Below are positions 1 to 7,640 of a stretch of DNA of 12,831 nt, piece after piece. The notes under the pieces are model-generated. The model was not told where the DNA came from. It searched no databases and saw only the letters and a program-made list of their open reading frames with translations. The stretch spans positions 1 to 12,831 of the forward strand of contig JBARWC010000193.1 of NCBI GenBank assembly GCA_049646585.1. Direction: 5' to 3'. Source of the stretch: G025836975 sp049646585 (GTDB lineage Bacteria > Pseudomonadota > Gammaproteobacteria > Burkholderiales > Burkholderiaceae_B). A program made the translations under genes and the position numbers. Each line of letters starts with the position of its first letter. Position 1 is the first letter of the stretch.

Positions 1-1300
1 GGTTCAGGCCCAGCAGGGCCACATGGCCGTGGCCCGCCAGGCCTGCCAGGTCGGCCAGCAAGGCGATGACGCCCCTATCGGGCGTCTGTTGGGCGTCGCA
101 GGCCATCAGCAGTCGCTCGGGAGGCTGCGCCTGAAGGTCGTCCAGCAGCTTCTTGCGCTGCGGGCGGCTGTCGACGATGCCCAGGTCGGCCACCGCGGCG
201 GGCAGTTCCGCGGGCGGCCATGGCCGGTCCGCAGGCAGCTCGATGCCGACCAGCAGGGGTTGGCCGGCCGGCGCAAGAGCGTGCCCTGCGGGCTGGATGT
301 GAGCCTGGAATGCGGGTGTTTGGGGTGCGTCGATGCCGGCATTCTCGCTGGCGGGCGACAGGCGGTCGCGCAGTTCGGCGTAGCCCGGCAGGGTAGGGTC
401 CAGCTCGATGGCGGCAAGCCGGGTTTTCACGGTCAGCAGGCTAAGAGCCAGGCAAGCCAGACGCGGCAGCAGGCCGTAGACCACCACGCAGGCGATCAGC
501 CAACTGGACCACAGGGCCTGGGCCGATTCGGGCAGCGCCTGCAGCCCATCGCTGGCGCGTATGACGGCCTCGGACGGCATCGCGAAACCCAGTTTTGAAG
601 GTAGCCAGCCCAGGGCGGTGGTGATGGCGACGAAGGTATCCGGCGAAAGCAGCGTGGTTTCCCAATTGAAGCTGTAGCGGCGGGCCGACAAGATGCCCAA
701 CAGGGTCAGTAGCAGGCTGCCGAAGGCGATGGTCCACAGGCCGTGGCTGATGCCGCCCAGTAGCCAGCGCAGGGCGTTGGCGCGGCTCAGTATTTCCATG
801 AGGGCGCGTGGCACCAGGGCGGCGTCGGGGCCGCGGGCGAGCTTGCGCGTCAGCCAAAGCCAGCATGTGCCAAGCCAGGTGGTGCCGGCGGGCGCCCTTG
901 CCGCAAAGCTCAGCAGCCAGAACAGGAAGGACAGGCCGTGCAGGCCCAGCAGGGCTACCAGCGCCAGCAGCAGGTTCACCGGTCGGCTGCCGTCGCCCAG
1001 GGCGCCCAACGCCGCACCGGCGCCGGCCAGCAGGGCGATCAGGCCCAGGCCGGCCAGTGCCAGGCGCGAGCCCTGCGTCCATTGCCCTATGGGCTGATCC
1101 AGTTTTTCGCGCTGCCCCAGATAATGGGCGCGCACCAGCACGCGCTGGGTATAGCTGCCGCCCTCGGTGCGCGCGCGCCTGACCTCCATGGAGTCTTCCA
1201 GAGGCCCCCACAGCGCTTCGCGCAGCCTTAGGGTTTCCGCCATCCAGTAGCCATGCAGGGACGGCGGCCGCAGGGCATCGCGCACCGCGGAGTCAGGCAT
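1..1300 (-). CDS. DUF2868 family membrane protein, 3'-truncated by window edge
   Basis: The frame is open for 433 codons from ATG at 1300 to the left edge with no stop, so the C-terminus lies outside. The N-terminal region has the family-like stretches ETLRLREALWGPLED (residues 22-36) and VRRARTEGG (40-48). Four hydrophobic segments follow at about 80-101, 108-134, 189-206 and 266-290, then a soluble C-terminal part with LLMACDAQQTPDRG (397-410). I recognise this as DUF2868, an integral inner-membrane protein without a defined biochemical role. In Bordetella-like genomes it is usually followed by a GTPase/DUF3482 gene, which would lie just off the left edge (established pattern, not seen here). 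The start overlaps the upstream YkvA-family stop by 8 bp (ATGCCTGA), suggesting translational coupling. No good Shine-Dalgarno precedes it. ATG at 1243 (residue 20) is an alternative start. Confidence 0.85.
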   Translation of the reverse strand, partial: MPDSAVRDALRPPSLHGYWMAETLRLREALWGPLEDSMEVRRARTEGGSYTQRVLVRAHYLGQREKLDQPIGQWTQGSRLALAGLGLIALLAGAGAALGALGDGSRPVNLLLALVALLGLHGLSFLFWLLSFAARAPAGTTWLGTCWLWLTRKLARGPDAALVPRALMEILSRANALRWLLGGISHGLWTIAFGSLLLTLLGILSARRYSFNWETTLLSPDTFVAITTALGWLPSKLGFAMPSEAVIRASDGLQALPESAQALWSSWLIACVVVYGLLPRLACLALSLLTVKTRLAAIELDPTLPGYAELRDRLSPASENAGIDAPQTPAFQAHIQPAGHALAPAGQPLLVGIELPADRPWPPAELPAAVADLGIVDSRPQRKKLLDDLQAQPPERLLMACDAQQTPDRGVIALLADLAGLAGHGHVALLGLN

Positions 1301-1661
1301 CCGTATAGGCGCCGGAGGTCGGGTCGTCGAGCCAGCTACCCAGTTTCTCGTGTGCCTGGGCCTTGACTTCGGGGGTGATGTAAAACGCCACGGTCGCCAG
1401 CGCGGCGGTCATGACGCTCAGGTCGTCGGTGTAGCCGATAAGCGGGGCGAGATCGGGAATGGCGTCCAGGGGAAATATGAAATAGCCCAGCGCGCCGTAG
1501 ATGACGCGCTTGGCCCATTTGGGCGTGTGTTCGTTCTGTACCGCGTAGTATAGGTACAGCGCCTTTTCCAGCGCGCCCCGACCGATGGACTGGGCACGGG
1601 GACCCAGCTTCTTCCAGAAGCGGCTTGCCGAATAAGCGTTTCGGTAGCGTGATGTGTTCAT
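1293..1661 (-). CDS. YkvA family (DUF1232) small membrane protein
   Basis: The product has 122 residues. The DUF1232 core is obvious: FIFPLDAIPDLAPLIGYTDD (61-80), with the family's P-x-D-x-(I/L)-P-D and YTDD signatures, followed by a hydrophobic segment to about residue 95. The family consists of small, probably membrane-associated proteins of unknown biochemical function. I chose ATG at 1661 because GGAGG (1670-1666) lies 4 nt upstream and the N-terminus MNTSRYRNAYS looks native. The longer in-frame ATG at 1751 would place translation across the likely -10 element and leader hairpin, so it is unlikely. The gene ends inside the start of the DUF2868 gene, and the pair is probably cotranscribed. 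It is preceded by its own promoter and lies downstream of a terminator, so it is separate from the GlsB-like gene. Confidence 0.88.
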   Translation of the reverse strand: MNTSRYRNAYSASRFWKKLGPRAQSIGRGALEKALYLYYAVQNEHTPKWAKRVIYGALGYFIFPLDAIPDLAPLIGYTDDLSVMTAALATVAFYITPEVKAQAHEKLGSWLDDPTSGAYTDA

Positions 1662-1673
1662 AATGCCTCCAGG

Positions 1674-1706
1674 GGCCAGGGCCTGTTGCGGGAAGGGGCC
1701 CTGGCC
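1674..1706 (-). promoter_or_regulatory. Perfect 10-bp leader hairpin abutting the ykvA-like ribosome binding site
   Basis: GGCCAGGGCC (1674-1683) and GGCCCTGGCC (1697-1706) are perfectly complementary, around a 13-nt loop. In the minus-strand transcript the stem ends 3 nt before the GGAGG Shine-Dalgarno (1670-1666). The loop contains CUUCC, which could pair with GGAGG using one G-U pair. The stem is directly visible. A role in controlling translation is inference; there is no T-run, so it is not an intrinsic terminator. Confidence 0.5.
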
Positions 1707-1730
1707 GATTTCCCGCTGGGCGGATTCCCT

Positions 1731-1736
1731 ATTGTA
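1731..1736 (-). promoter_or_regulatory. Probable -10 element for the ykvA-like gene
   Basis: The minus strand reads TACAAT here (5/6 to TATAAT), about 70 nt before the ATG at 1661. No convincing -35 hexamer is found at 16-18 nt spacing, so only the -10 is called. Initiation near 1724 would give a leader of about 60 nt containing the GC-rich hairpin. Confidence 0.4.
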
Positions 1737-1785
1737 TCGGGCGCCGGGCATTTGCGTTCCGTGCTCCGGCGGCCCCGAAGGCGGG

Positions 1786-1819
1786 AAAATAAAAGGCGCC
1801 CGGATGACACCGGGCGCCT
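1786..1819 (-). terminator. Rho-independent terminator after the GlsB-like gene
   Basis: The minus strand has a perfect 10-bp stem AGGCGCCCGG / CCGGGCGCCT (arms at 1819-1810 and 1803-1794) with a 6-nt loop. It is followed immediately by TTTTATTTTC (1794-1785). It lies 45 nt past the GlsB-like stop codon. The plus-strand side has no T-run, so the terminator works in one direction only. Confidence 0.9.
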
Positions 1820-1863
1820 GCCGCGCCGCCTTGGCCCGGCTGGGGGCGCGACTGAGCGTTACG

Positions 1864-2112
1864 TCAGCTTTTCTTGGCGATGAGGCCGTAGATGAAAAGA
1901 ACGATGATGGCGCCCACGATGGAGCCTATCCAGCCCGCGCCTTCGCCGGGTTGGTAGATGCCCAGCGCGCCGCCCAGGTAGCCGGCGACGACCGAGCCGA
2001 TGATACCCAGGATGATGGTCATGATGATGCCCAGCTTCTGGTCGCCGGGCATAATGGCCCGGGCGAGCAAGCCCACGATAAAGCCCACGATGATCATGCT
2101 GATAATACCCAT
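1864..2112 (-). CDS. GlsB/YeaQ/YmgE family stress-response membrane protein
   Basis: The product has 82 residues and is almost wholly hydrophobic, with glycine-rich membrane segments at about 3-20, 27-52 and 60-79 and a short KKS tail. The pattern MGIISMIIVGFIVGLLAR, then a polar MPGDQ turn, then ILGIIGSVVAGYLGG matches the transglycosylase-associated/GlsB (YeaQ, YmgE) family. These are tiny inner-membrane proteins often induced by general stress; no enzymatic activity is established. I chose ATG at 2112 because AAGGA lies about 6 nt upstream and the N-terminus matches the family; a longer TTG start at 2169 is not needed. The gene appears monocistronic: it has an intrinsic terminator 45 nt downstream and a 148-nt gap from the ABC operon upstream. 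Confidence 0.9.
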   Translation of the reverse strand: MGIISMIIVGFIVGLLARAIMPGDQKLGIIMTIILGIIGSVVAGYLGGALGIYQPGEGAGWIGSIVGAIIVLFIYGLIAKKS

Positions 2113-2176
2113 GGCTATCCTTTCTGAAAGTGGAAGAATACGGTTCTGTATGGCCCGTCCCGCGAACAATCATAGA

Positions 2177-2195
2177 GACGCGGGCCCGCCGCGTC
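2177..2195 (-). other. GC-rich hairpin in the gap between the ABC operon and the GlsB-like gene
   Basis: GACGCGG (2177-2183) and CCGCGTC (2189-2195) form a perfect 7-bp stem with a 5-nt loop, 66 nt past the ATPase stop. The minus strand continues TCTATGATTGTTC, which is only weakly U-rich. It may be the poor or Rho-assisted end of the ABC operon, or part of the promoter region of the GlsB-like gene. Nothing else in 2113-2260 is convincing. Confidence 0.3.
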
Positions 2196-2260
2196 CACTG
2201 CGGCAGGCCGATTTTAAGCGTTGGGACCTTGAAGAATTGTGAAGAAATGTGGCGGCAGGC

Positions 2261-4006
2261 TTATTGCGTTGCTTCGGTTTCCACTTCCAGGCCTTCGCGC
2301 GACAGAAAGTCCAGGCCCGGCATCAGGGAAAGCAGGTGCTTGGTGTAGTCGTTGCGCGGGGCGGAGAACAGTGTTTCGGTCTCGGCCACTTCCAGCAGCT
2401 CGCCATGGCGCATCACGCCTACCCGGTCGCACATTTGTCGGATGACGGGCAGGTCGTGGCTGATGAACAATATCGTCAGCCCCAGGCTTTCCTGCAGATC
2501 CTTCAGCAGGTTCAGGATCTGCGCTTGTATGGATACGTCCAGCGCCGATGTCGGCTCGTCGCAGATCAGGAAGCGCGGCCGCGTCGCCAGTGCCCGCGCG
2601 ATGCAGATGCGTTGGCGCTGGCCGCCGGAAAATTCGTGCGGAAAGCGCGTCAGCGCCTGCTCGCCCAGGCCGACGTAATCGAGCAGGCCGCTGACGATCT
2701 TGCGGGTCTGGGCCTCGGAGCTGGCCAGCTTGTGGAAGCGTATGGGCTCGGCCACGATATCCAGGATGCGCATGCGCGGGTTCAGCGAGGAAAACGGATC
2801 CTGGAAAACCATCTGGATCTGGCGCCGGAAGTCGTTGAGCTTTTTCGGGTCGTCCAGTTGCGTGACATTGACGTTGTTGAAGTGCACCGAGCCTGAACTG
2901 GTCTGGTACAGGCCGGCGATCAGGCGGGCGATGGTCGATTTGCCCGATCCCGATTCGCCAACCAGGCCGAAGACTTCACCCTCTTTGATGGAGAAGCTGA
3001 CGTCCTTGACGGCGTCCAGCGTGATGCGGTTGCGTTTCAGGAATGCGTTGCGCAGGATGAAGCGCATGCCCAGTTTCGATACCTGGATCAGGGGTTTGTC
3101 GGACTTGCCGCCGAAGTTGCGTTGCTCGCTCATCCAGCGCGTGGCCATGGCCAGGTTGTCCTTCTTGATGTTTTCCTCGACGCCCTCGATATACGTCACC
3201 ATGGGAAAACGGCGCAGCTTGATGTCCGAGCGCGGCACCGCGGAGATCAGGCTCTTGGTGTACAGGTGTTGCGGCTCGCCCAGCACCTGGCGCGTCGGCC
3301 CTTCCTCGACCAGCTTGCCGTGGTACAGCACGGCGACCCGGTCGGTGATTTCGGCGATCACACCCATGTCGTGGGTGATGATGATCATGCCGACCTGCTT
3401 TTCCTTGCACAGGGCGCGCAGCAGGTCCAGTATCTGTGCCTGGATGGAGACGTCCAGCGCCGTGGTGGGTTCGTCGGCGATGATGACTTCGGGCTCGCAG
3501 CAGAGCGCCAGGGCGATCACCACCCGCTGGCGCATGCCGCCCGAAAACTGGTGGGGATACTGGTCCAGGCGCAGTTCGGGCTGGTCGATGCCGACGCTGG
3601 TCAGAAGCTCGGCGGCGCGCTCGCGGGCCTGTTGCGGGCTGATGCGCAGATGCACCAGCATGCTTTCGGTAAGCTGGTGGCCGACGGTCTGCAAAGGGTC
3701 CAGCGAGGTCAGCGGGTCCTGGAAGATCATGCCTATGCGCCGGCCGCGCACTTTGCGGAAGGCGGGCGGCGGCAGTTGGTCTATGCGTTCGCCGTTCAGC
3801 AGCACTTCGCCCCGGGTCATTTTGCCCGGCGGTTCCAGCAGGCCGATGACGGCATTGCCTATGGTCGACTTGCCCGCCCCGGATTCACCCACCACGCCCA
3901 GGATTTCGCCTTTGTCCAGCGACAGGCTGACGTCCTGGATGGCCACCACGTTGCCGCGGCGGCTGGAGAATTCGATGCGCAGGTTTTCGATGTCCAGTAA
4001 TGCCAT
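2261..4006 (-). CDS. Dipeptide/oligopeptide ABC transporter ATPase, two nucleotide-binding domains fused
   Basis: This 581-residue cytoplasmic protein energises the two permeases encoded upstream. It carries two complete ABC domains. Domain 1 has Walker A GESGAGKST (40-48), signature FSGGMRQR (154-161), Walker B VIIADEP (174-180) and H-loop THDMG (211-215). Domain 2 has Walker A GESGSGKST (350-358), signature FSGGQRQR (459-466), Walker B FLICDEP (479-485) and H-loop SHDLP (516-520). All residues needed for ATP hydrolysis are visible in both. The layout is that of fused DppD-DppF/OppD-OppF (GsiA-like) proteins, in which one polypeptide supplies both ATPases. I chose ATG at 4006, giving an 8-nt gap after the permease stop. 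A TTG start at 4051 would add 15 residues overlapping the permease. There is no strong Shine-Dalgarno, so translational coupling is likely. The solute transported is not determined by this subunit. Confidence 0.93.
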   Translation of the reverse strand: MALLDIENLRIEFSSRRGNVVAIQDVSLSLDKGEILGVVGESGAGKSTIGNAVIGLLEPPGKMTRGEVLLNGERIDQLPPPAFRKVRGRRIGMIFQDPLTSLDPLQTVGHQLTESMLVHLRISPQQARERAAELLTSVGIDQPELRLDQYPHQFSGGMRQRVVIALALCCEPEVIIADEPTTALDVSIQAQILDLLRALCKEKQVGMIIITHDMGVIAEITDRVAVLYHGKLVEEGPTRQVLGEPQHLYTKSLISAVPRSDIKLRRFPMVTYIEGVEENIKKDNLAMATRWMSEQRNFGGKSDKPLIQVSKLGMRFILRNAFLKRNRITLDAVKDVSFSIKEGEVFGLVGESGSGKSTIARLIAGLYQTSSGSVHFNNVNVTQLDDPKKLNDFRRQIQMVFQDPFSSLNPRMRILDIVAEPIRFHKLASSEAQTRKIVSGLLDYVGLGEQALTRFPHEFSGGQRQRICIARALATRPRFLICDEPTSALDVSIQAQILNLLKDLQESLGLTILFISHDLPVIRQMCDRVGVMRHGELLEVAETETLFSAPRNDYTKHLLSLMPGLDFLSREGLEVETEATQ

Positions 4007-4014
4007 GGCGCGAC

Positions 4015-4932
4015 TCAGCGAAGCTTGGGATTGAGCGCGTCGCGCAGCCAATCACCCAGCAAGTTGACCGATAGGGCAAGCAGCACCAGCGCAATCCCCG
4101 GGAAGATGGATATCCACCAGTCTCCGGAGAACAGGTAGCTGTTGCCGATGCGTATCAGGGTTCCCAGGGACGGGGTGGTGGGCGGAATGCCGACCCCGAG
4201 AAACGACAGCGTCGCCTCGGTGATGATGGCCACGGCCAGGTGTATGGTGGCGATGACCAGCACCGGTCCCAGCACGTTGGGCAGGATGTGGCGCCGCAGG
4301 ATGGTGAAGGGACGCATGCCGATCAGGCGCGCGGCCTGTACGTATTCTTTGTTGCGCTCGACCATGGTGGCGCCGCGCACGGTGCGGGCATACTGCACCC
4401 AGCCCGAAACGCCGATGGCGAAAATAAGCACATACAGCGACAGGCTGTCGTGCAGGTGGCGCGGCAGCAGGCCGCGCGCGATGCCGTCGATGAGCAGCGC
4501 GATCAGGATGGCGGGAAAAGATAGCTGCACGTCGGCGATGCGCATAATGACGCTGTCGATGCGCCCTCCGGCGTAGCCGCTGATCAGCCCCAGTGAGACG
4601 CCGACCACCAGCGAGAAGAACACCGATGCCAGGCCCACCAGCAAAGATATGCGCGACCCGTACAGGATGGCGGACAGCATGTCGCGCCCCTGGTCGTCGG
4701 TGCCGAGCAGGAAGCGCGGATCGCCGTCGGCGGACCAGATGGGCGGCAGGTTGGCGTCCAGCAGATCCAGCGTGGAGAGATCGAAGGGGTTGTGCGGGGC
4801 GACCAGCGGAGCGAACAGGGCGCCCAGGCAAATCGCCAGGGCCACGATGGCCGAAATAATGGCCGTGGGCGAGTGGCTGAAGCTGTAGAAAATATCGCTG
4901 TTATAGGCGCGCGACAATACATTACGGGTCAT
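4015..4932 (-). CDS. ABC transporter permease, DppC/OppC type
   Basis: This 305-residue inner-membrane protein forms half of the peptide-class import channel. About six membrane segments are visible: roughly 24-46, 94-120, 139-157, 163-184, 221-247 and 272-293. The family marker GTDDQGRD (77-84) lies before the second segment. The cytoplasmic EAA loop EYVQAARLIGMRPFTILRRH (196-215), which contacts the ATPase, is intact. ATG at 4932 is preceded by GAAGG, which overlaps the upstream permease stop, with about 8 nt spacing; the gap to that stop is 12 nt. Length and topology are typical of the DppC/OppC half, and its pairing with a DppB/OppB-type permease and fused ATPase is the standard arrangement. 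Confidence 0.94.
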   Translation of the reverse strand: MTRNVLSRAYNSDIFYSFSHSPTAIISAIVALAICLGALFAPLVAPHNPFDLSTLDLLDANLPPIWSADGDPRFLLGTDDQGRDMLSAILYGSRISLLVGLASVFFSLVVGVSLGLISGYAGGRIDSVIMRIADVQLSFPAILIALLIDGIARGLLPRHLHDSLSLYVLIFAIGVSGWVQYARTVRGATMVERNKEYVQAARLIGMRPFTILRRHILPNVLGPVLVIATIHLAVAIITEATLSFLGVGIPPTTPSLGTLIRIGNSYLFSGDWWISIFPGIALVLLALSVNLLGDWLRDALNPKLR

Positions 4933-4944
4933 TAATCTGGCCTT

Positions 4945-5916
4945 CTAGCTTTTTTGTACGCGCAGGCGCGGATCGACGGCAAAGTAGAGCAGGTCGACGA
5001 TGAGATTGATGATCACGAAAAAGAAGGCGATCAGCAAAAGATAGGCGGCCATGACGGGGATGTCCACCGCGCCGATGGATTGGATGAACAGCAGGCCCAT
5101 GCCCGGCCACTGGAACACCGTTTCCGTGATGATGGAGAACGCGATGATGGACCCCAGTTGCAGGCCGGTGATGGTAATGACCGGAACCAGCGTGTTCTTC
5201 AGGGCGTGGCGGAAGTTGATCATGCGTTCAGGCAGGCCGCGGGCCCGGGCGAACTTGATGAAATCCGTTTGCAGGACTTCAAGCATTTCGGCGCGCACCA
5301 GGCGCATGATCAGGGTCATCTGGAATAGTGCCAGGGTAAAGGCCGGCATGATCAGCGACTGCCAGCCGCTGCTGGTCAGGAAGCCCGTGGACCACCAGCC
5401 CAGCTGGACGACGTCGCCCCGGCCGAAGCTGGGCAGCCAGCGCAGCATGACGCCGAAGAACAGGATCATCAGTATGCCGATCAGGAAGGTCGGCAGGGAT
5501 ATCCCGATCAGCGACAAGGTCATGAAGCTGCGCGACAGCACGCCGTCGCGCCGCAGCGCGGTGTAGATGCCCATGGGTATGCCCAGGAACAGCGCGATCA
5601 CGGCGGAGGCGAAGGAGAGCTCCAGCGTGGCCGGCATGCGGCTCTCGATGAGCTCGCTGACCGGCCGGCGCTGGCGGTAGGACATGCCGAAATCGCCCTG
5701 GGCCGCATTGCCGATGAAGCGGAAGTACTGAACCAGGAAAGGGTCGTCCAGGCCCAGTTGCTTGCGCATTTCGGCGCGCTGTTCCAGCGTGGTGTCTTGC
5801 CCGACCATATTGTTGATCGGGTCCCCCACGTAGCGGAACATGGCGAAGGCAATGAAGCCGACGGCGAGCATCACGAAGATGGACTGCAATACCCGCCGTG
5901 CGATGAAGCCGAGCAT
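4945..5916 (-). CDS. ABC transporter permease, DppB/OppB type
   Basis: This 323-residue inner-membrane protein is the other half of the channel. The N-terminus MLGFIARRVLQSIFVMLAVG with a membrane segment at about 10-30 is typical of the family. It is followed by a periplasmic region containing GDPINNMVG (31-39) and QLGLDDP (53-59). Further hydrophobic segments lie at about 100-120, 132-158, 186-205, 244-265 and 288-312. The EAA-like loop FIKFARARGLPERMINFRHA (219-238) is present. The C-terminus ends VDPRLRVQ, again as in the family. The start is 6 nt after the solute-binding protein stop with no clear Shine-Dalgarno, so expression probably depends on coupling to that gene. Confidence 0.94.
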   Translation of the reverse strand: MLGFIARRVLQSIFVMLAVGFIAFAMFRYVGDPINNMVGQDTTLEQRAEMRKQLGLDDPFLVQYFRFIGNAAQGDFGMSYRQRRPVSELIESRMPATLELSFASAVIALFLGIPMGIYTALRRDGVLSRSFMTLSLIGISLPTFLIGILMILFFGVMLRWLPSFGRGDVVQLGWWSTGFLTSSGWQSLIMPAFTLALFQMTLIMRLVRAEMLEVLQTDFIKFARARGLPERMINFRHALKNTLVPVITITGLQLGSIIAFSIITETVFQWPGMGLLFIQSIGAVDIPVMAAYLLLIAFFFVIINLIVDLLYFAVDPRLRVQKS

Positions 5917-5922
5917 CTGCGC

Positions 5923-7527
5923 TTACGGCATCACGACGTTGCGGATGTCGAGCACGTCGTCGGCCCGCTGCGCGACCTTGATGCCCTTGCGCACACCCCA
6001 GGACATGGGCTGCTGGTGCAGGGGCAGGTAGCCGTAATCGTTATGCAGCATGGTGAAGGCTTCCTTGATCATGGCATTGCGCTTGGGCTGGTCGGTTTCG
6101 ACGTCGATCTTGGCGATCAGCGCATCGATTTCCTTGTTGCAATAGCCGCCCAGGTTGAATTGCCCGGCCGCGCTCTTGGCGTTGCGGCAGGCCACCAGGT
6201 TGGTCAGCGAGTTGGCGGCGTCGATCGAGCTTGGGGTCCAGCCCAGCAGGTACATGCTGGTGTTGTTGCCGGCCTGCAGCAGAACCTTGGCGAAGTACTT
6301 GGACTTGGTCTGCGCCAGCAGGTCGATCTTGATGCCTATGCGAGCCAGCATGCTGGCCACCGCCTGGCAGACTTTTTCGTCGTTGACGTAGCGGTCGTTG
6401 GGGCAGTCGAGCTGGACGCTGAAGCCGTCGGGATAGCCCGCGTCGGCCATCAGCTTCTTGGCTTTCGCGATATCGGTCTTGTAGGGCGCGCCGAAGGACT
6501 CGTCGTAGCCGTTGATCTTGTCGGCGATGAGCGTGCCCAGGGGCTTGGCCGCGCCGCGCATGATCTTCTGGTTGATGACCTTGGTGTCGACGGTAAGGTC
6601 GACGGCCTGGCGCACGCGCTTGTCCTTGAACGGGTTCTTGCCCTTGACGTTCGAGAACAGCAGCTCGTCGCGGTGCTGGTCCATGCCGATGAAGATGGCG
6701 CGGGCTTCGGGCTCGTTCAGCACCTGGACGTTGGGTTCGCTTTCAAGGCGCGGCCAGTCCTGCACGGGCACCGGCATGACCAGATCCATTTCGCCCGAGA
6801 TCAGCGCGGCCACGCGGGTCGATTCCTGCGAGATGGGCTGGAAGGTGATGTCGGTGACGTTGGTGGCGATGTTCTTGTTCCAATAACCGTCGAAGCGTTT
6901 GAGCGTGGTTTTGACGTCGGGCTGGCGGTCCACGATCATGAAGGGCCCGGTGCCGTTCTCGTGCAGGTTGGCGTAGTTGCTTTCGCCGCCCTTCACGTTG
7001 GTGGCTTCGGTGGTCTTGTTCTTCTCGGCCCAGGATTTGCTCATGATGTACAGGAAGGTCCAGTCACGAGGCAGGATGGGGTTGGGCGTGGGCGTGGTGA
7101 CCTCGACCGTGTGGTCGTCTATCTTCTTGATGTCGGCCGCTTTGGCGCCGTAGCCCTTCATGTCGGAGCCCTGCGTCAGGCTGCGCTTCCAGGAAAAAAT
7201 CACGTCGTCGGCGGTGAAAGGGCTGCCGTCATGGAACTTCACGCCTTTGCGCAGATGGAAGATCCATTTGGTGGGCTCGGGGTTTTCCCATTTTTCGGCC
7301 AGTTGCGGCACCAGCTTCAGGTCTTTGTCGTAGGCGGCCAGAGTCTCGTAGAACCAGCCCTGGAAACCCAGGGTGAAGGTTTCGTTCAGCGACATGGGGT
7401 CCAGCGACATCATGTCGCCCTGGTAGGCCCAGCGCAGCGTCTTGGCGTCCACCGATTGGCCAAGCCCGATGCTGAGCGCCAGGGTGGCGGCAATTGTGGT
7501 GTGCTTGAAAAATTTGGATAACTTCAT
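5923..7527 (-). CDS. Family-5 solute-binding protein of a peptide-type ABC transporter
   Basis: This 534-residue periplasmic protein captures the substrate and delivers it to the permease pair. A signal peptide is clear: basic MKLSKFFKHT, hydrophobic IAATLALSIGLG, and probable signal peptidase I cleavage after VDA (residue 28). There is no lipobox cysteine, so it should be soluble. The SBP_bac_5 signature region spans about 72-115, with LVPQLAEKW, HLRKGVKFHDG and FTADDVIFSWKR. The size matches DppA/OppA/NikA-type proteins. The start is firm: AGGAG (7539-7535) lies 7 nt before the ATG. Family 5 binds dipeptides, oligopeptides, opines, nickel complexes, heme and glutathione, so the ligand cannot be read from sequence. 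The upstream M20 hydrolase favours a peptide or N-acylated amino compound (inference). Confidence 0.94.
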   Translation of the reverse strand: MKLSKFFKHTTIAATLALSIGLGQSVDAKTLRWAYQGDMMSLDPMSLNETFTLGFQGWFYETLAAYDKDLKLVPQLAEKWENPEPTKWIFHLRKGVKFHDGSPFTADDVIFSWKRSLTQGSDMKGYGAKAADIKKIDDHTVEVTTPTPNPILPRDWTFLYIMSKSWAEKNKTTEATNVKGGESNYANLHENGTGPFMIVDRQPDVKTTLKRFDGYWNKNIATNVTDITFQPISQESTRVAALISGEMDLVMPVPVQDWPRLESEPNVQVLNEPEARAIFIGMDQHRDELLFSNVKGKNPFKDKRVRQAVDLTVDTKVINQKIMRGAAKPLGTLIADKINGYDESFGAPYKTDIAKAKKLMADAGYPDGFSVQLDCPNDRYVNDEKVCQAVASMLARIGIKIDLLAQTKSKYFAKVLLQAGNNTSMYLLGWTPSSIDAANSLTNLVACRNAKSAAGQFNLGGYCNKEIDALIAKIDVETDQPKRNAMIKEAFTMLHNDYGYLPLHQQPMSWGVRKGIKVAQRADDVLDIRNVVMP

Positions 7528-7590
7528 TGCTTGTCTCCTGCCCTTGATGATTTACTGTTGGGACATACTTATGGTTGTCGTGGCAAATCG

Positions 7591-7640
7591 AGGCCGCCGA
7601 AGCGGCCTGTGGAACCGCGGGAATCAGCTTGTTAGCTGAT
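7591..7640 (-). promoter_or_regulatory. Tandem hairpins between the M20 hydrolase and binding-protein genes
   Basis: Two perfect stems are visible. ATCAGCT / AGCTGAT (7623-7629 and 7634-7640) has a 4-nt loop and spans the M20 stop codon. AGGCCGC / GCGGCCT (7591-7597 and 7602-7608) has a 4-nt loop that reads UUCG in the transcript, closed by C-G, which is an exceptionally stable tetraloop. No T-run follows, so full termination is unlikely. Partial attenuation, or protection of the downstream mRNA for the abundant binding protein, are plausible roles (inference). Confidence 0.5.

Noticed and set aside
23..598. Plus-strand ORF near the left edge and minus-strand ORFs at 106-417 and 441-1211
   Set aside because: All are other frames of the DUF2868 gene, whose true frame has no stop within the window.
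2200..2260. Direct repeat GCGGCAGGC at 2200-2208 and 2252-2260
   Set aside because: Nine bases in GC-rich DNA, only two copies and no associated element; chance is likely.
2700..4034. 444-codon plus-strand ORF (and 292-codon ORF at 3122-4000) opposite the fused ATPase
   Set aside because: Shadow frames of the ATPase gene: low-complexity S/R/M-rich sequence, no ribosome binding site and no recognisable domain.
5758..7521. 587-codon plus-strand ORF opposite the solute-binding protein
   Set aside because: It mirrors a certain gene that has a signal peptide, Shine-Dalgarno and family motifs. The translation is rich in G, V, H and Q repeats without domain signatures, as expected of an antisense frame in GC-rich DNA.
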